Source: Streptomyces caniscabiei (GTDB lineage: Bacteria > Actinomycetota > Actinomycetes > Streptomycetales > Streptomycetaceae). Taken from it: a stretch of 64,000 nt of DNA. The position numbers were made by a program, and so were the translations under genes. The notes under the pieces were generated by a model that worked only from the letters and a program-made list of their open reading frames with translations, did no database searches and was not told the DNA's origin. The DNA is taken from the NCBI RefSeq assembly GCF_014930365.1, contig NZ_JABXWI010000017.1:65204-129203 (forward strand), given 5' to 3'. This document shows positions 44,412-53,149 of this stretch, piece after piece (the first letter of the stretch is position 1; every line of letters begins with the position of its first letter).

Positions 44412-45080
44412 CTACGCACTCAACGGAAACTCGTCCCCCAAAGCAAGAAAGACCGCGGTGTTGAGCGCGAACGCCCGCTTGCACTCGCTCACGATCCGCT
44501 GCTTCTCCAGATCGTCGGCCCGCACCCGGTCCAGCAGCTCCCGGTAACCCCGCTTGAACGCGGCCGGGTTGGTGATCTCCTCGAAGACGTAGAACCGCAC
44601 GCCGTCGCCCTTCTTGGCGAAGCCCCACGTCTTCTCGGCCCGGTCCCGGATGATCTGTCCGCCGGAGAGGTCACCGAGGTAGCGCGTGTAGTGGTGGGCC
44701 ACATACCCGCCGGCCCAGGTGCGCGCGCACTCCGCGACCCGCGCCGCGTACTCCTCGGTCGCCGGCAGGGCCGTGAGCGTCGCCCGCCAGCCGGGGCCGC
44801 GCAGATGCTCCAGGTCCCGCTCCAGCGCGCCGAGCCGCATCAGCTCGGGCTGGACGAACGGGCCCGCGACCGGGTCGTCGGCCAGCGCCGGAGCGGCGCT
44901 CTCCAGTGCCTCGTACACGAACCACAGCTGCTCGGTGTACCGCGTGTAGGCCTCGACGCCGAGCTTGCCGCCCAGCATGTCGCCCATGAACGTCGTGGTC
45001 TCCGCCTCCGTGTGCTGTTCGTGCGAGGCGGTGCGGATGAGCGTGGAGAACGCCGTGTCCGAGGTGACCGACGCGTTCAT
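44412..45080 (-). CDS. hmuO: Haem oxygenase (biliverdin-producing)
   Basis: A 222-residue haem oxygenase. TASHEQHTEAETTTFMGDML holds the proximal His; YLGDLSGGQIIRDRAEK is the distal-helix motif with flexible Gly residues; FYVFEEI and RAFALNTAVF close the fold. It opens haem with oxygen and electrons to give iron, CO and biliverdin, in the cytoplasm. ATG start. An iron box sits 48 bp upstream, so it is expressed under iron starvation with the nearby haem transporter and efe genes. Confidence 0.95.
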   Translation of the reverse strand: MNASVTSDTAFSTLIRTASHEQHTEAETTTFMGDMLGGKLGVEAYTRYTEQLWFVYEALESAAPALADDPVAGPFVQPELMRLGALERDLEHLRGPGWRATLTALPATEEYAARVAECARTWAGGYVAHHYTRYLGDLSGGQIIRDRAEKTWGFAKKGDGVRFYVFEEITNPAAFKRGYRELLDRVRADDLEKQRIVSECKRAFALNTAVFLALGDEFPLSA

Positions 45081-45127
45081 GGAGGCCTCCGGTGCCGAGG
45101 GGTGGACGAGAACCTGCCGTCATTTTC

Positions 45128-45146
45128 TATGGTTAGGCTTACCTAA
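45128..45146 (-). promoter_or_regulatory. Iron box before the haem oxygenase gene
   Basis: TATGGTTAGGCTTACCTAA matches the actinobacterial iron-box consensus (TTAGGTTAGGCTTACCTAA) at 17 of 19 positions and lies 48 bp before the start codon. It is the better of the two boxes seen in this window. Confidence 0.88.
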
Positions 45147-45224
45147 GTCAACAGGTTCCCGACTCCCTGTCGGTAAAACGGTACCCCGGATCCCCACCGC
45201 CCCCACATCGAATCCACGCACGAA

Positions 45225-45261
45225 AGAACCCGCCGCCGACCAGAGGCCGACGGCGGGTTCT
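45225..45261 (-). terminator. Terminator of map
   Basis: An 11-bp stem (agaacccgccg / cggcgggttct) with a 15-base loop that can pair further, followed on the minus strand by TTTCG. It lies 26 bp after the map stop codon. Confidence 0.8.
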
Positions 45262-45286
45262 CTCCTGATTCCAGGCTGAGGCGGAG

Positions 45287-46144
45287 CTATGGCAGCGTGA
45301 GGATCTCCGCGCCGGTCTCCGTGACCACCAGGGTGTGCTCGAACTGCGCGGTCCGCTTGCGGTCCTTCGTCACGACCGTCCAGCCGTCGTCCCACATGTC
45401 GTAGTCGTACGACCCGAGCGTGAGCATCGGCTCGATCGTGAAGGTCATCCCGGTCTGGATGGTGGTGGTGGCGTGCGGGGAGTCGTAGTGCGGGACGATC
45501 AGCCCGGAGTGGAACGAGGAGTTGATGCCGTGCCCGGTGAAGTCGCGCACGACCCCGTACCCGAACCGCTTCGCGTACGACTCGATGACGCGCCCGATGA
45601 TGTTGATCTGCCGCCCCGGCCTGACCGCCTTGATGGCCCGGGCGAGCGACTCACGGGTCCGCTCGACGAGCAGTCTCGACTCCTCGTCGACCTCTCCCAC
45701 CAGGTAGGTGGCGTTGTTGTCGCCGTGGACGCCGCCGATGTACGCCGTCACGTCCAGGTTGACGATGTCGCCGTCGTTCAGCACGGTCGAGTCGGGGATG
45801 CCGTGGCAGATGACCTCGTTGACCGAGGTGCACAGCGACTTGGGGAAGCCGCGGTAGCCGAGCGTCGAGGGGTAGGCCCCGTGGTCGCACATGTACTCGT
45901 GCGCGACCCGGTCCAGCTCGTCCGTGGTCACGCCGGGGGCGATGTGCTTGGCGGCCTCGGCCATCGCGCGGGCCGCGATCCGGCCGGCGATCCGCATCGC
46001 CTCGATGGTCTCCGGGGTCTGCACCTCCGGCCCGGTGTACGGAGTCGGGGCGGGCTTGCCCACGTACTCGGGACGGCGGATGTTCCCCGGAACGGGGCGG
46101 GCGGGGGAGAGCTTCCCCGGTGCGAGCAGCGACTGGCCAGACAT
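45287..46144 (-). CDS. map: Methionine aminopeptidase, type I
   Basis: A 285-residue metallopeptidase that removes the N-terminal Met from new proteins. Metal ligands are seen in NLDVTAYIGGVHGDNNAT (the two Asp), FTGHGINSSFHSG (His), FTIEPMLT and TAQFEHTLVVTETG (two Glu); the His of VICHGIPDS binds substrate. The first 40 residues form an actinobacterial extension with the PxRPVPxxI-type sequence ARPVPGNIRRPEYV that contacts the ribosome or other partners. ATG start. Followed by a clear terminator. Confidence 0.96.
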   Translation of the reverse strand: MSGQSLLAPGKLSPARPVPGNIRRPEYVGKPAPTPYTGPEVQTPETIEAMRIAGRIAARAMAEAAKHIAPGVTTDELDRVAHEYMCDHGAYPSTLGYRGFPKSLCTSVNEVICHGIPDSTVLNDGDIVNLDVTAYIGGVHGDNNATYLVGEVDEESRLLVERTRESLARAIKAVRPGRQINIIGRVIESYAKRFGYGVVRDFTGHGINSSFHSGLIVPHYDSPHATTTIQTGMTFTIEPMLTLGSYDYDMWDDGWTVVTKDRKRTAQFEHTLVVTETGAEILTLP

Positions 46145-46211
46145 GCCAGCGAGTTTAACCAGCGGTGGTGGGGGACCATGTCGGTGACGACTGGCGAAGG
46201 GAACTCAGGTC

Positions 46212-46439
46212 ATGCCCCTGTTCAAACGGCGTACGGCCGGCAAGCCCGGTGAATGGTTCTACTGCCTGGAGCACAAGAAGGTCGAAGAGGGGCCCGACTG
46301 CCCCGGCAAGGACCGCATGGGCCCCTACGCCTCCCGCCAGGAAGCCGCCCGGGCCATGGAGACGGCCCAGGAACGCAACGCGGACTGGGAGACGGACCCC
46401 CGGTGGCACGACACCCGATCCGGGGAGCCCGGCGCCTGA
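46212..46439 (+). CDS. Small conserved actinobacterial protein next to map
   Basis: A 75-residue protein: WFYCLEHKKVEEGPDCPGKD then RMGPYASRQEAARAMETAQE and DWETDPRWHD. A Cys, His, Cys set (CLEH...DC) could bind zinc. The helix RQEAARAMETAQERN resembles the SPOR-like small proteins widely annotated in Streptomyces; no function is known. ATG start with GAACTCAGGTC upstream. Divergent from map with 67 bp between. Confidence 0.8.
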   Translation: MPLFKRRTAGKPGEWFYCLEHKKVEEGPDCPGKDRMGPYASRQEAARAMETAQERNADWETDPRWHDTRSGEPGA

Positions 46440-46537
46440 CCCGCCGAACGCCTCCCCACCACTGCGCGGGAGTCGAGGGGCGGCCGTCGTACGGAGCCCG
46501 CTGCCACGCGGGAGCGTCGAGGCCGCCCCGACGGGGA

Positions 46538-46827
46538 ATCGCGCAGGTCGTCGTCGAGGGCAGCGTCCTCCAGCTCCGCGACCCCGACCTGCTCCTCCAC
46601 TCCGGGCCCGCCGACCCCGGCTTCCGCGCCCTGATGACCGTCCGCGCCGGCACCGACCACGGCGTCACCTGGCGCCCCGTCCACACCGTCGACGGGCTGC
46701 CCGCCGCGTACTGCGACCTCGCCCGCGCGTCGACCGGGACACCGTCGGACTGCTCTACGGGACCGGCGACTTCGGCGCGTACGAGACGATCACGTTCCGC
46801 CGGATCCCCGTGACCGCGCTCACCTGA
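46538..46827 (+). pseudogene. C-terminal remnant of an exo-alpha-sialidase
   Basis: The first part reads VVVEGSVLQLRDPDLLLHSG then RALMTVRAGTDHGVTWRP and LPAAYCDLA, fitting a BNR-repeat sialidase. Near 46730 the frame shifts and continues RDTVGLLYGTGDFGAYETIT with FRRIPV, the usual sialidase end (GLLYExGxFGxYExIxFRRI). The N-terminal three quarters and its signal peptide are missing. It fills the gap between the small protein and npdG. Confidence 0.72.
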
Positions 46828-46864
46828 CCGTCTCCGGCCCCGGGCCCGCACGTAAAGTCGGCCC

Positions 46865-47593
46865 ATGACCTCTACTGACAGTGCACACCAGTCCGCCGCG
46901 CAGGCTCCCGCGAAGGCCCCCGCCAAGGACCCCTGGGACCTGCCGGACGTCTCGGGGCTCGTCGTCGGCGTGCTCGGCGGCACCGGTCCGCAGGGCAAGG
47001 GCCTCGCCTACCGGCTCGCCAAGGCGGGCCAGAAGGTGATCATCGGGTCGCGGGCGGCCGACCGCGCACAGGGCGTCGCCCAGGACCTCGGACACGGCGT
47101 CGAGGGCGCCGACAACGCCGAGACCGCCCGCCGCAGCGACATCGTGATCGTCGCCGTGCCGTGGGACGGGCACGGCGAGACCCTCACGTCACTGCGCGAG
47201 GAACTGGCCGGCAAGCTCGTCGTCGACTGCGTGAACCCCCTCGGCTTCGACAAGAAGGGCGCCTACGCGCTGAAGCCGGAGGAGGGCAGCGCCGCCGAGC
47301 AGGCCGCCGCCCTGCTGCCCGACTCGCGGGTCGCCGCCGCCTTCCACCACCTCTCCGCCGTCCTCCTGGAGGACCCGGAGATCGAGGAGATCGACACCGA
47401 TGTGATGGTCCTCGGCGAGGAGCGGGCCGACGTCGAGATCGTGCAGGCGCTGGCCGGCCGCATCCCCGGCATGCGCGGCATCTTCGCCGGCCGCCTGCGC
47501 AACGCCCACCAGGTCGAGTCCCTGGTCGCCAACCTGATCTCCGTGAACCGCCGCTACAAGGCCCACGCGGGCGTCCGCCTGACCGACGTGTAG
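46865..47593 (+). CDS. npdG: NADPH:F420 oxidoreductase
   Basis: A 242-residue Rossmann enzyme. VGVLGGTGPQGKGLAYRLAK is the cofactor loop (GGTGxQG), VIIGSRAADRA binds the NADPH phosphate, and DIVIVAVPWDGHGETL, KLVVDCVNPLGFDKKG, AAFHHLSAVLLEDP are typical of F420-dependent NADP reductases. It passes hydride between NADPH and coenzyme F420. About 25 N-terminal residues (Ala/Lys/Pro) are extra. ATG start. Confidence 0.92.
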   Translation: MTSTDSAHQSAAQAPAKAPAKDPWDLPDVSGLVVGVLGGTGPQGKGLAYRLAKAGQKVIIGSRAADRAQGVAQDLGHGVEGADNAETARRSDIVIVAVPWDGHGETLTSLREELAGKLVVDCVNPLGFDKKGAYALKPEEGSAAEQAAALLPDSRVAAAFHHLSAVLLEDPEIEEIDTDVMVLGEERADVEIVQALAGRIPGMRGIFAGRLRNAHQVESLVANLISVNRRYKAHAGVRLTDV

Positions 47594-47705
47594 CCGACGG
47601 GCGGCCCGATGCGCGGGCACTAGGCACGAGAGCCCCCGGGCATGGGGGACACTGGAGGCCGTACCGCCTCGTCCGACCGGACCGCCCTGTCAGGAGCCGA
47701 CCCCC

Positions 47706-47882
47706 ATGCCCCGCCTCGCCGTGTACGCCCTCGTCGTCTGTCTCCTCGCCGTCACCGCGGCCGTGGTCTCCTTCAGCCGGGGCAGCTGGCTGGGTGTCGT
47801 GTGGGTGCTGATGGCCGGCCTGTCGTCCAACATGACCTGGTACTACGTGCGCAAGGCCAAGCTGGAGCGCTCCGTCGGCTGA
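47706..47882 (+). CDS. Small two-helix membrane protein
   Basis: A 58-codon gene: MPRLAVYALVVCLLAVTAAV, then VSFSRGSWLGVVWVLMAGLS and SNMTWYYVRKAKLERSVG. Two membrane helices with a short loop and a basic tail inside. It begins at ATG with CAGGAGCCGACCCCC upstream (GGAG). Small proteins of this shape are conserved among Streptomyces, with unknown role. It ends 11 bp from the convergent M50 protease. Confidence 0.72.
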   Translation: MPRLAVYALVVCLLAVTAAVVSFSRGSWLGVVWVLMAGLSSNMTWYYVRKAKLERSVG

Positions 47883-47893
47883 TCACGCGGCCG

Positions 47894-48694
47894 TCACATC
47901 CCCGTGAGGCAGATGTCGCTGTCCTCGCGCCAGAAGCGGTAGAGCCAGTAGCCGCAGTCGGACAGCTGGTCCTCGATCCCGAGGCCTCGCATGAACGCGT
48001 CGATCACGTCCCAGAACACGCCGTTCACCGCGGGGATCCACAGCACAGCGAAGACCAGCAGCAGCCCGAAGGGTGCCAGCGGCTCCACCTGGCGACGGAT
48101 CTTGTACGACAGCCAGGGCTCTATGACGCCGTACCCGTCCAGGCCGGGCACCGGGAGGAAGTTCAGGATCGCCGCAGTGACCTGGAGCATCGCCAGGAAG
48201 GCGAGGGCGAAGAGGAAGGCGGCCGGGACCCCGTCGGTGACGCCCAGCCAGAAGGGCGCGGTGCAGACGGCCGCGAACAGCACGTTCGTCAGCGGGCCCG
48301 CCGCCGAGATCAGGCTGTGCCTCCAGCGGCCCTGGATCCGCCCCCGCTCGATGAACACCGCACCACCGGGCAGCCCGATCCCACCCATGATCACGAAGAC
48401 GACGGGCAGCACGATGCTGAGCAGGGCATGGGTGTAGGCGAGAGGGTTGAGGGTGAGATAGCCCTTGGCGCCGATGGAGATGTCACCGCTGTGCAGGGCC
48501 GTACGGGCGTGGGCGTACTCGTGCAGACAGAGGGAGACCACCCAGGCCGAGGTGACGAAAAGGAAGACAGCGAGGCCGGGCTGCTCGGCGAACCCGGTCC
48601 ACGTGGCCCATCCCGTGACCGCCATGACGGCCACGATCCCCACGAACACGGGGCTGATCCTCCGGTCGCTCCGGCGGGACGCGGCGGTGGTCAT
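47894..48694 (-). CDS. Site-2-protease-like (M50) membrane metalloprotease
   Basis: A 266-residue membrane protein with about six helices. VVSLCLHEYAHARTALHSGD gives the zinc motif HExxH, and LNFLPVPGLDGYGVIEPWLS the third ligand (NxxPxxxxDG). It lacks a PDZ domain, so it is of the small group (Rip3-less, YwhC/FtsX-free type). Site-2 proteases cut membrane-held regulators; the substrate is unknown. ATG start with AGGAGTTCC. Divergent from the AfsR-like gene. Confidence 0.92.
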   Translation of the reverse strand: MTTAASRRSDRRISPVFVGIVAVMAVTGWATWTGFAEQPGLAVFLFVTSAWVVSLCLHEYAHARTALHSGDISIGAKGYLTLNPLAYTHALLSIVLPVVFVIMGGIGLPGGAVFIERGRIQGRWRHSLISAAGPLTNVLFAAVCTAPFWLGVTDGVPAAFLFALAFLAMLQVTAAILNFLPVPGLDGYGVIEPWLSYKIRRQVEPLAPFGLLLVFAVLWIPAVNGVFWDVIDAFMRGLGIEDQLSDCGYWLYRFWREDSDICLTGM

Positions 48695-48857
48695 GGAACT
48701 CCTAGCTGGGTCGATGCGACGCGATCACTCGTATGGACGCCCCGACGGTACCGGGACACGGCGAAAACGTCTCGCGATCGCCTCGGAGTTCCTAGCAAGG
48801 TGGGGGGATACGCCGGACACCCGAACCCCGACCCGGTTCTCGATCCCGACAGAGACA

Positions 48858-51800
48858 ATGGACCTCGTGCGCTACCGCATCCTCGGCACCACCCAGGCCC
48901 TGCAGTCCGACGGCACCCCCGTCCCCGTCGGGGGCGCGCGGCTGCGTGCTCTGCTGACCGTGCTCGCGCTACGGCCGGGACGTACGGTGCCCGCGGCCCT
49001 CCTCGTCGACGAGGTGTGGTCCGACGATCCGCCCGCCGACGCGCCCGGCGCGCTGCAGGCGCTGGTCGGCCGGCTGCGCAGGGCGCTCGGCCCGGACGCG
49101 GTCGCCTCGGTGAACGGCGGCTACCGGCTCACGGCCACCCGCGACGACGTCGACCTGCACCGCTTCGACCGCCTCGCGGACGAGGGCGCCCGCGCGCTCG
49201 CCGACGGTGACCCGGCCAAGGCCGCCGACGTCCTCGACGACGCGCTCGCCCTCTGGCAGGGCCCGCCCCTCGCCGACCTCCCCGACCGCGCCGCCGAGGC
49301 CGCCCGCTGGGAGACCCGTCGCCTCGACGCGCACCGCACCCGCCTCACCGCCGCCCTCGCCCTCGGCCGCCCCGACACCGCGCTGCCCGACCTCACCGCC
49401 CTCTGCGACACCCACCCCCTCGACGAACCCCTCCAGGCCCTCCGCCTGCGCGCCCTCCGCGACACCGGCCGCACGGCGGAGGCCCTGGCCGCCTACGAGC
49501 GGATACGCCGCCTCCTGGCGGACCGCCTGGGCACGAGCCCGGGCCCGGTGCTCAGCAGACTGCACACAGAACTCCTGCGGTCGGACGAACCCGCGCCCCG
49601 TCAGGGGCGCGGGGAACCGCGCGACCAGCCCCCACCGGACGGACGCCCGGGGGTCGAAGGGGCGCAGCCCCTGGAGGAAGGGACGGGTAGGGGCGGCGGG
49701 GGCGAAAAACCCCACCGGCACCCCCACCCCACCCGCCCCCCGGGCAACCTCCGCGCCCGCCTCACCTCCTTCGTGGGCCGCGACACCGACCTGGACACGA
49801 TCCGCGACGACCTCACCACCACCCGCCTCGTGACCCTCCTCGGCCCCGGCGGCGCGGGCAAGACCCGCCTCTCCCAGGAGGCCGGCGACGCGGTGGCCGC
49901 AGCCATGCCGGACGGAGTCTGGCTCGCCGAACTCGCCCCCGTGGACGACCCCGCGAACGTCCCGGAGGCCGTCCTCACCGCCCTCGGCGCCCGCAAGACC
50001 GTGCTGAGGGGCGCCGGCGCCGAGGAGATGCGCGTCGGGGCGGACCGCCACGACGACGCCATGGTCCGCCTCGCCGAGCACTGCGCCGGCCGCCGCATGC
50101 TGCTGATCCTCGACAACTGCGAACACGTCGTGGACGCCGCCGCCCACCTCGTCGACCACCTCCTCCGGCACTGCCCGGGGCTGACCGTCCTGGCCACCAG
50201 CCGTGAACCCCTCGGCGTACCAGGGGAGTTGCTGCGCCCGGTGGAACCGCTGACGGAACCCCACGCGCTGCGCCTGCTCGCCGACCGGGGAGCGGCCGCC
50301 CGGCCCGGCTTCACCGTCGAAGCCGACCCGGAGGCCGCCGCCGAGATCTGCCGCCGCCTCGACGGACTGCCGCTCGCGATCGAGCTGGCGGCGGCCCGCC
50401 TGCGGATGCTGACGCCCCGCCAGATCGCCGACCGTCTCGACGACCGTTTCCGGCTGCTCACCTCCGGCAGCCGTACGGTGCTGCCCCGCCAGCAGACCCT
50501 GCGCGCGGTCGTCGACTGGTCCTGGGAACTCCTCGACGAGGACGAACGGGACGTCCTACGGCGGCTGTCGGTGTTCGCCGGCGGCTGCGACCTGGCCGCC
50601 GCCGAGGCGGTCTGCGGCCCCGCCGCGCTGGAGGCGCTCGGCTCCCTCGTCGACAAGTCCCTGGTCGTGGCTGCCCCCGCGACCGGGACGGACGCCGACG
50701 GCCCGGGCACCGGCGGCTCCGCCGGCGCGGAGATGCGCTACCGGCTCCTGGAGACCGTCGTGGAGTACGCCGGGGAGCGCCTGGACGAGACGGGCACCCG
50801 CCCCGCCGCCGAACGCGCGCACCTCACGTACTACCGCGAACTCGTCCGTGTCACCGACCCGTTGCTGCGCGGCTCCGGCCAGCGCGCCGCGATCGAGCTG
50901 CTGGAGCTGGAGTACGAGAACATCCGCACCGCGCTCAGACGCGCCGTCGCCGAGCGGGACGAGCAGGAGGCGCTCTGTCTGACCCTGTCGCTGTGCTGGT
51001 ACTGGCAGATGCGCGACCTGAAGGCCGAGGCCCGCCACTGGTCCGCCCAGGTCAAGGACCTCGGCCCGGATCCCTTCACCGCCCCCGCGCGCCCCGTGCC
51101 GGACGTGCCCGGACGCGCCGTCGACCGGCCGCCGCCCATGGGCCCGGACGTCCTCGACGAGGCCCGGCGGGGCGCGCATCTCGTCCATCTGGCCTGTATG
51201 GACATGGAGTTGCCCGCCTGGGAGACGCCCGCCGGCCAGGAGCGGCTGCGGGTCATCAGCGAGACGTACCGGCCGGGCCAGCCGCAGACCTGCCGCTTCC
51301 CCGGCTTCATGTGGTTCTACGCCGTCCTGCTGACCGGCGACATGGACCGGCTGCGCGCCATCCTGGACGCCAACATCCGCACCTGCCGCGAGCTCGGCTA
51401 CACCTGGGAGTTGGCGCAGACCCTGCAGATGAGGGCCAACATCCTCGCCAACCGCAGCGACTGGGCGGGCGACGCCACCGTCGACGCCGACGAGTCGCTG
51501 GAGATCTTCGACCGGCTCGGGGACGCCTGGGGCGCCGCCGAGGCGCTCTCGGCACGAGGCGAAGCCAGGGAGCGCCAGGGTGAGTTCGCGTCCGCCGCGG
51601 CGGACTACGAGCGGGCCATCGAGTACGCCGAACGGCTCGGCACCAACGCCCAGTTGGGCATCCTCGGCGTCCGTCTCGGCAGTGTGCTCGTGGAGGGCGG
51701 CGAGAGCGAGCGGGGCGAGAAGCTGCTGTTCGACGTGCTGGACGCCGGGCGTCACGCCGCCCGTGAGGCGGTGCCCGCGGCCCGTCTCTTCCTCGCGATC

Positions 51801-52277
51801 CACCTCGGCCGCACCGGACGGCAGTCCGAGGCCCGTCGTCAGATCGCCCTGTTGCGCGAGAACTTCGAAGCCGCCGACTTCGTGCTCTTCGCGGGCTACT
51901 TCCTCGGTGTGGAGGGCTGGCTGGAGGGGGCGTTCGGACGCCACGAGGAGGCGCTGCGGCTGATCCGCAAGGCGCTGGAGCGGAGCCTGGACAAGCTGGC
52001 CCTGGTGGTCACGCCTCATATGCCCTCCCTCCACTTCGTCGTCGCCGCCCCGTCCGTCGCGGGGGTCGACGGCGGGGCCCGCGCCCTCGACGCGGCCCGC
52101 CTGCTCGGCGCCGCCGACGCGCATCTGCCGCCGGGCCACGTCTCCGGCCCGTGGGAGGTCGAGGGCCGCGTCCGGGCCGAGCGCGAGGTCCGGGCCCTGC
52201 TGGACGACGCGTCCTACGAGCGGGCATACGCCGAGGGCGGCGCCCTCTCCCGTGAGGAGGCCGCCGCCCTCGTCTGA
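48858..52277 (+). CDS. AfsR/SARP-like regulator (BTAD, NB-ARC ATPase, TPR)
   Basis: A 1139-residue regulator. An OmpR-like winged helix (RALLTVLALRPGRTVPAALL ... VNGGYRLT) and the BTAD bundle (VDLHRFDRLADEGARALADG to residue 240) are followed by an NB-ARC ATPase (FVGRDTDLDTI, GPGGAGKTRLSQEAG, RMLLILDNCEHVV, LPLAIELAAARLRML) and a C-terminal TPR-like half. Such proteins switch on secondary metabolism genes. A palindromic element forms the BTAD/NB-ARC linker. ATG 48858 is used; GTG 48867 (MRYRILGTTQ in relatives) is as good and neither has a ribosome site. Convergent with drrB by 2 bp. Confidence 0.92.
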   Translation: MDLVRYRILGTTQALQSDGTPVPVGGARLRALLTVLALRPGRTVPAALLVDEVWSDDPPADAPGALQALVGRLRRALGPDAVASVNGGYRLTATRDDVDLHRFDRLADEGARALADGDPAKAADVLDDALALWQGPPLADLPDRAAEAARWETRRLDAHRTRLTAALALGRPDTALPDLTALCDTHPLDEPLQALRLRALRDTGRTAEALAAYERIRRLLADRLGTSPGPVLSRLHTELLRSDEPAPRQGRGEPRDQPPPDGRPGVEGAQPLEEGTGRGGGGEKPHRHPHPTRPPGNLRARLTSFVGRDTDLDTIRDDLTTTRLVTLLGPGGAGKTRLSQEAGDAVAAAMPDGVWLAELAPVDDPANVPEAVLTALGARKTVLRGAGAEEMRVGADRHDDAMVRLAEHCAGRRMLLILDNCEHVVDAAAHLVDHLLRHCPGLTVLATSREPLGVPGELLRPVEPLTEPHALRLLADRGAAARPGFTVEADPEAAAEICRRLDGLPLAIELAAARLRMLTPRQIADRLDDRFRLLTSGSRTVLPRQQTLRAVVDWSWELLDEDERDVLRRLSVFAGGCDLAAAEAVCGPAALEALGSLVDKSLVVAAPATGTDADGPGTGGSAGAEMRYRLLETVVEYAGERLDETGTRPAAERAHLTYYRELVRVTDPLLRGSGQRAAIELLELEYENIRTALRRAVAERDEQEALCLTLSLCWYWQMRDLKAEARHWSAQVKDLGPDPFTAPARPVPDVPGRAVDRPPPMGPDVLDEARRGAHLVHLACMDMELPAWETPAGQERLRVISETYRPGQPQTCRFPGFMWFYAVLLTGDMDRLRAILDANIRTCRELGYTWELAQTLQMRANILANRSDWAGDATVDADESLEIFDRLGDAWGAAEALSARGEARERQGEFASAAADYERAIEYAERLGTNAQLGILGVRLGSVLVEGGESERGEKLLFDVLDAGRHAAREAVPAARLFLAIHLGRTGRQSEARRQIALLRENFEAADFVLFAGYFLGVEGWLEGAFGRHEEALRLIRKALERSLDKLALVVTPHMPSLHFVVAAPSVAGVDGGARALDAARLLGAADAHLPPGHVSGPWEVEGRVRAEREVRALLDDASYERAYAEGGALSREEAAALV
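49593..49720 (+). repeat. Streptomyces palindromic element inside the AfsR-like coding sequence, copy B
   Basis: The segment begins with hairpin gcgcccc-gtca-ggggcgc, continues with the core ggggcgcggggaaccgcgcg and accagcccccacc, and has a second hairpin aggggc-gca-gcccct (49658-49672). It encodes linker residues about 246-288 (RQGRGEPRDQPPPDGRPG). The same element is intergenic at 44.3 and 54.3 kb. Frame is kept. Confidence 0.82.
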
Positions 52278-52279
52278 GG

Positions 52280-53149
52280 TCAGTTCTTCGTCTTGAACTT
52301 GTGGATCGCGATGGGCGCCATGACCGCCGTCAGGGCCACCGACCAGCCGAGGGTGACGAGCAGGTCGTGGGCGACGGGCCCACCCGTCATCAGGCCGCGC
52401 GCGGCGTCCGCGAGGGACGACAGCGGGTTGTAGTCCGTGAAGGTCTGCAGCCAGCCCGGCATGGACTGGGTCGGCGCGAAGATCGACGAGCCGAACTGGA
52501 GCGGGAACAGCACCAGGAAGCCCATGGCCTGCACGGACTGCGCGTTCTTCATGGTCACGCCCAGCACCAGGAAGATCCACATCAGGGACGAGCCGAAGAC
52601 GACGGCCAGACCGACCGCGCCCAGCAGCCCCGGCCAGCTGGTGATGTCGAAGCCGATGAGGACACCGACGGTCAGCAGGATGGTCGTGGCGACCAGCATC
52701 CGCAGCAGTTCGACGGAGATCTTCGCGAGCAGCACCGAGGACCGGCCGATCGGCAGGGACCGGAAGCGGTCCATGACGCCCTTCTGGAAGTCCTCGTTGA
52801 AGCCCGTGCCGACGCCCATCGCGATGTTCATGCCCATCATCGCCATCAGGCCCGGCACCACGTACTGCACATACTGCTCCTGGCCGCCGCCGAGCGCCTG
52901 CCCGATGGAGCCGCCGAAGACGTACACGAAGAGCAGGGTGAACACGATCGGCATCAGCACGGCGTCGAACATCGACTCCGGGTCCTGCCGGATCCACAGC
53001 AGATTGCGCCGGACGAGCGCCCCGGTGTGCCGGGCGTGGGCCCGCAGCCCGATCCGGCCGTCGGCCTCGCCCACGGTGGGCAGGGTGTTCAAAGGGGCGG
53101 CGCGTAGCGCCTCGTTCAGGGTGGCGGTGGGTGACGGGTGGGAGCTCAT
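52280..53149 (-). CDS. DrrB-type ABC-2 permease
   Basis: A 289-residue ABC-2 membrane subunit with six helices: AVLMPIVFTLLFVYVFGGSI, VVPGLMAMMGMNIAMGVGTG, LLRMLVATTILLTVGVLIGF, LVVFGS-like AVVFGSSLMWIFLVLGVTM, and GFLVLFPLQFGSSIFAPTQS. The segment NEDFQKGVMDRFRSLPIGRS is the usual cytoplasmic coupling part. It resembles daunorubicin exporter DrrB. Start overlaps the ATPase stop by 4 bp (ATGA). Exported compound unknown. Confidence 0.92.
   Translation of the reverse strand: MSSHPSPTATLNEALRAAPLNTLPTVGEADGRIGLRAHARHTGALVRRNLLWIRQDPESMFDAVLMPIVFTLLFVYVFGGSIGQALGGGQEQYVQYVVPGLMAMMGMNIAMGVGTGFNEDFQKGVMDRFRSLPIGRSSVLLAKISVELLRMLVATTILLTVGVLIGFDITSWPGLLGAVGLAVVFGSSLMWIFLVLGVTMKNAQSVQAMGFLVLFPLQFGSSIFAPTQSMPGWLQTFTDYNPLSSLADAARGLMTGGPVAHDLLVTLGWSVALTAVMAPIAIHKFKTKN

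Noticed and set aside
40145..45146. A siderophore synthesis or DtpA copper cluster near the iron genes
   Set aside because: No synthetase, copper chaperone or second DyP gene is present; only uptake and haem breakdown genes are seen.
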